Shown: in pieces, positions 6,626-7,306 of the stretch
Numbering within the stretch: position 1 is the stretch's first letter
Layout of the letters: every line of letters begins with the position of its first letter
Source of the DNA: DATMXS01 sp050260275
GTDB lineage: Bacteria; Acidobacteriota; Terriglobia; Bryobacterales; Bryobacteraceae
Assembly: GCA_050260275.1 (NCBI GenBank)
Contig: JBLNBX010000017.1
Location: forward strand, 1 to 7,306
Length of the DNA stretch: 7,306 nucleotides
Direction of reading: 5' to 3'
The notes under the pieces: model-generated
The model's database searches: none
What the model was told of the DNA's origin: nothing
Seen by the model: the letters and a program-made list of their open reading frames with translations, nothing else
Translations under genes and position numbers: made by a program

Positions 6626-7060
6626 TCAATCAGGATTGGGAGGGTTGTTTTTCCGAGGCGGAGGAAGGTCTTCCTGGGCTTTCTCCCGCGCCGATTCGTG
6701 ACCCTCCCCCCATTCGAGAACCTCCACCTTGACCCTTCTGCGTCCGAATTGGCGCGCTTCTCGGTCGCTGCGGTAGTAGATATCTATCCTGTGTCCCTGC
6801 ACCTTGGGCCCCGTATCGGTGATCACAAACACACCGATGAGGCCGTGTTCGTCGCTGACGCGCACCTTCGTGCCCAGGGGGAGGATGTCGGGGTCCGCCG
6901 CTGCGGTCCCCTCCTGCGATTGCGTGCCGGCAGCCTGTTCTCCTTCCACCGAGTACGCGCTCGCTTCCATCGTGAAGACGCGATCCCGGGAAGCAAGCCA
7001 CAACCCCACCGCGGCCAGTACAGGCGCGGCTAGTAAGGCGGTACGGCGGTACGATCGCAT
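6626..7060 (-). CDS. Membrane-anchored or secreted 3D-domain protein
   Basis: A 144-aa protein with an N-terminal hydrophobic helix (about 7-24, after the basic start MRSYRR) acting as a signal sequence or anchor; no lipobox cysteine is present. Residues about 30-117 match the 3D (three-aspartate) domain, the double-psi barrel fold found in MltA-type lytic transglycosylases and Rpf/YocH-like wall enzymes. Visible motifs are MEASAYS (31-37), ADPDILPLGTKVRV (55-68), ITDTG (80-84) and GHRIDIYY (89-96). The three aspartates are probably D56 (or D58), D82 and D93, all kept, which suggests peptidoglycan binding or cleavage. The C-terminus is hydrophilic and proline-rich. The ATG at 7060 has GAGAGGGG 3 nt upstream; a nearby ATG at 7080 is out of frame. 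It is separated from the sulfatase by 71 nt and from the M23 gene by 160-175 nt, the latter gap having its own promoter. Confidence 0.88.
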   Translation of the reverse strand: MRSYRRTALLAAPVLAAVGLWLASRDRVFTMEASAYSVEGEQAAGTQSQEGTAAADPDILPLGTKVRVSDEHGLIGVFVITDTGPKVQGHRIDIYYRSDREARQFGRRRVKVEVLEWGEGHESAREKAQEDLPPPRKNNPPNPD

Positions 7061-7131
7061 GGGCCCCTCTCTGAACCCATGCTAGCCCCGCTGCCCTCCG
7101 CCCTGGCCGGGCCGCTCCATTCGGGCGTTAA

Positions 7132-7306
7132 CTAGTTGCCGTGCTGATTCCGCCAGGCTGCGAGTTCCGCGGTCAGGCGGTCCCTCACGCTGACAAACTC
7201 GGGGTTGTTGTACTGGTTTGTTCTCTCGTTCGGGTCGGCGCGCAGATCGAACAGCTCGTTAGGACCCTGCCCGCCGCGGCGCAGCACCAGCTTGTACCGG
7301 CCATCG
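7132..7306 (-). CDS. Sulfatase, C-terminal fragment (runs off the right edge)
   Basis: The last 57 codons of an arylsulfatase-type enzyme (alkaline phosphatase superfamily), ending in TAG at 7134-7132. The visible part is the small C-terminal subdomain. It has the family-typical pattern DGRYKLVL, then NELFDLRADPNE (residues 16-27 of the fragment), a short helix PEFVSVRDRLTAELAAW, and a hydrophilic end. The catalytic CxPSR/formylglycine region and metal ligands lie outside the window, so substrate and activity cannot be judged. The call rests on the NELFDL-xxDPxE signature and the following helix, which are characteristic of sulfatase C-termini. Confidence 0.82.
   Translation of the reverse strand, partial: DGRYKLVLRRGGQGPNELFDLRADPNERTNQYNNPEFVSVRDRLTAELAAWRNQHGN

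Overview
The window looks like an ordinary chromosomal stretch of a GC-rich, free-living, diderm-type bacterium. Metabolic and RNA-processing genes lie on the left and signalling and envelope genes on the right. A sulfatase tail, a membrane-anchored M23 peptidase with a long N-terminal coiled coil, and the sucC-sucD-ndk order would fit Acidobacteriota (Solibacter/Bryobacter-like). That assignment is an inference from gene style only; no marker gene proves it. I see no mobile element, CRISPR array, tRNA or obvious foreign island.

Left part: the 5' end of trpD (anthranilate phosphoribosyltransferase) runs leftward out of the window. A 150-bp divergent intergenic region separates it from a rightward unit, sucC-sucD-ndk-rnpB. 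The three proteins are tightly packed: ATGA overlap at sucC/sucD and GTGA overlap at sucD/ndk. Succinyl-CoA ligase makes ATP or GTP from succinyl-CoA, and nucleoside diphosphate kinase redistributes that phosphate among NTPs, so the operon is biochemically coherent. The RNase P RNA (type A architecture with P1, P2, P18 and P19 visible) starts about 13 nt after ndk; its probable -10 box overlaps the ndk stop codon.

Right part: everything from 3345 to the end is on the minus strand. It holds a NarL/FixJ response regulator and its membrane HPK7-type histidine kinase (8-nt overlap, kinase first), then an M23 endopeptidase, a membrane-anchored 3D-domain protein and the last 57 codons of a sulfatase. 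The kinase leader carries a 14-bp palindrome. The gap between the M23 gene and the kinase holds a nested inverted repeat of about 96 bp. The M23 promoter region has a 13-bp palindrome inside a promoter spacer and an 8-codon leader ORF whose stop overlaps the upstream GTG.

No undescribed multi-gene system is evident. The points most worth a second look are the rnpB L15 motif (GGC instead of GGU), the rnpB promoter overlapping the ndk stop, the nested inverted repeat at 5464-5559, and the M23 leader arrangement.
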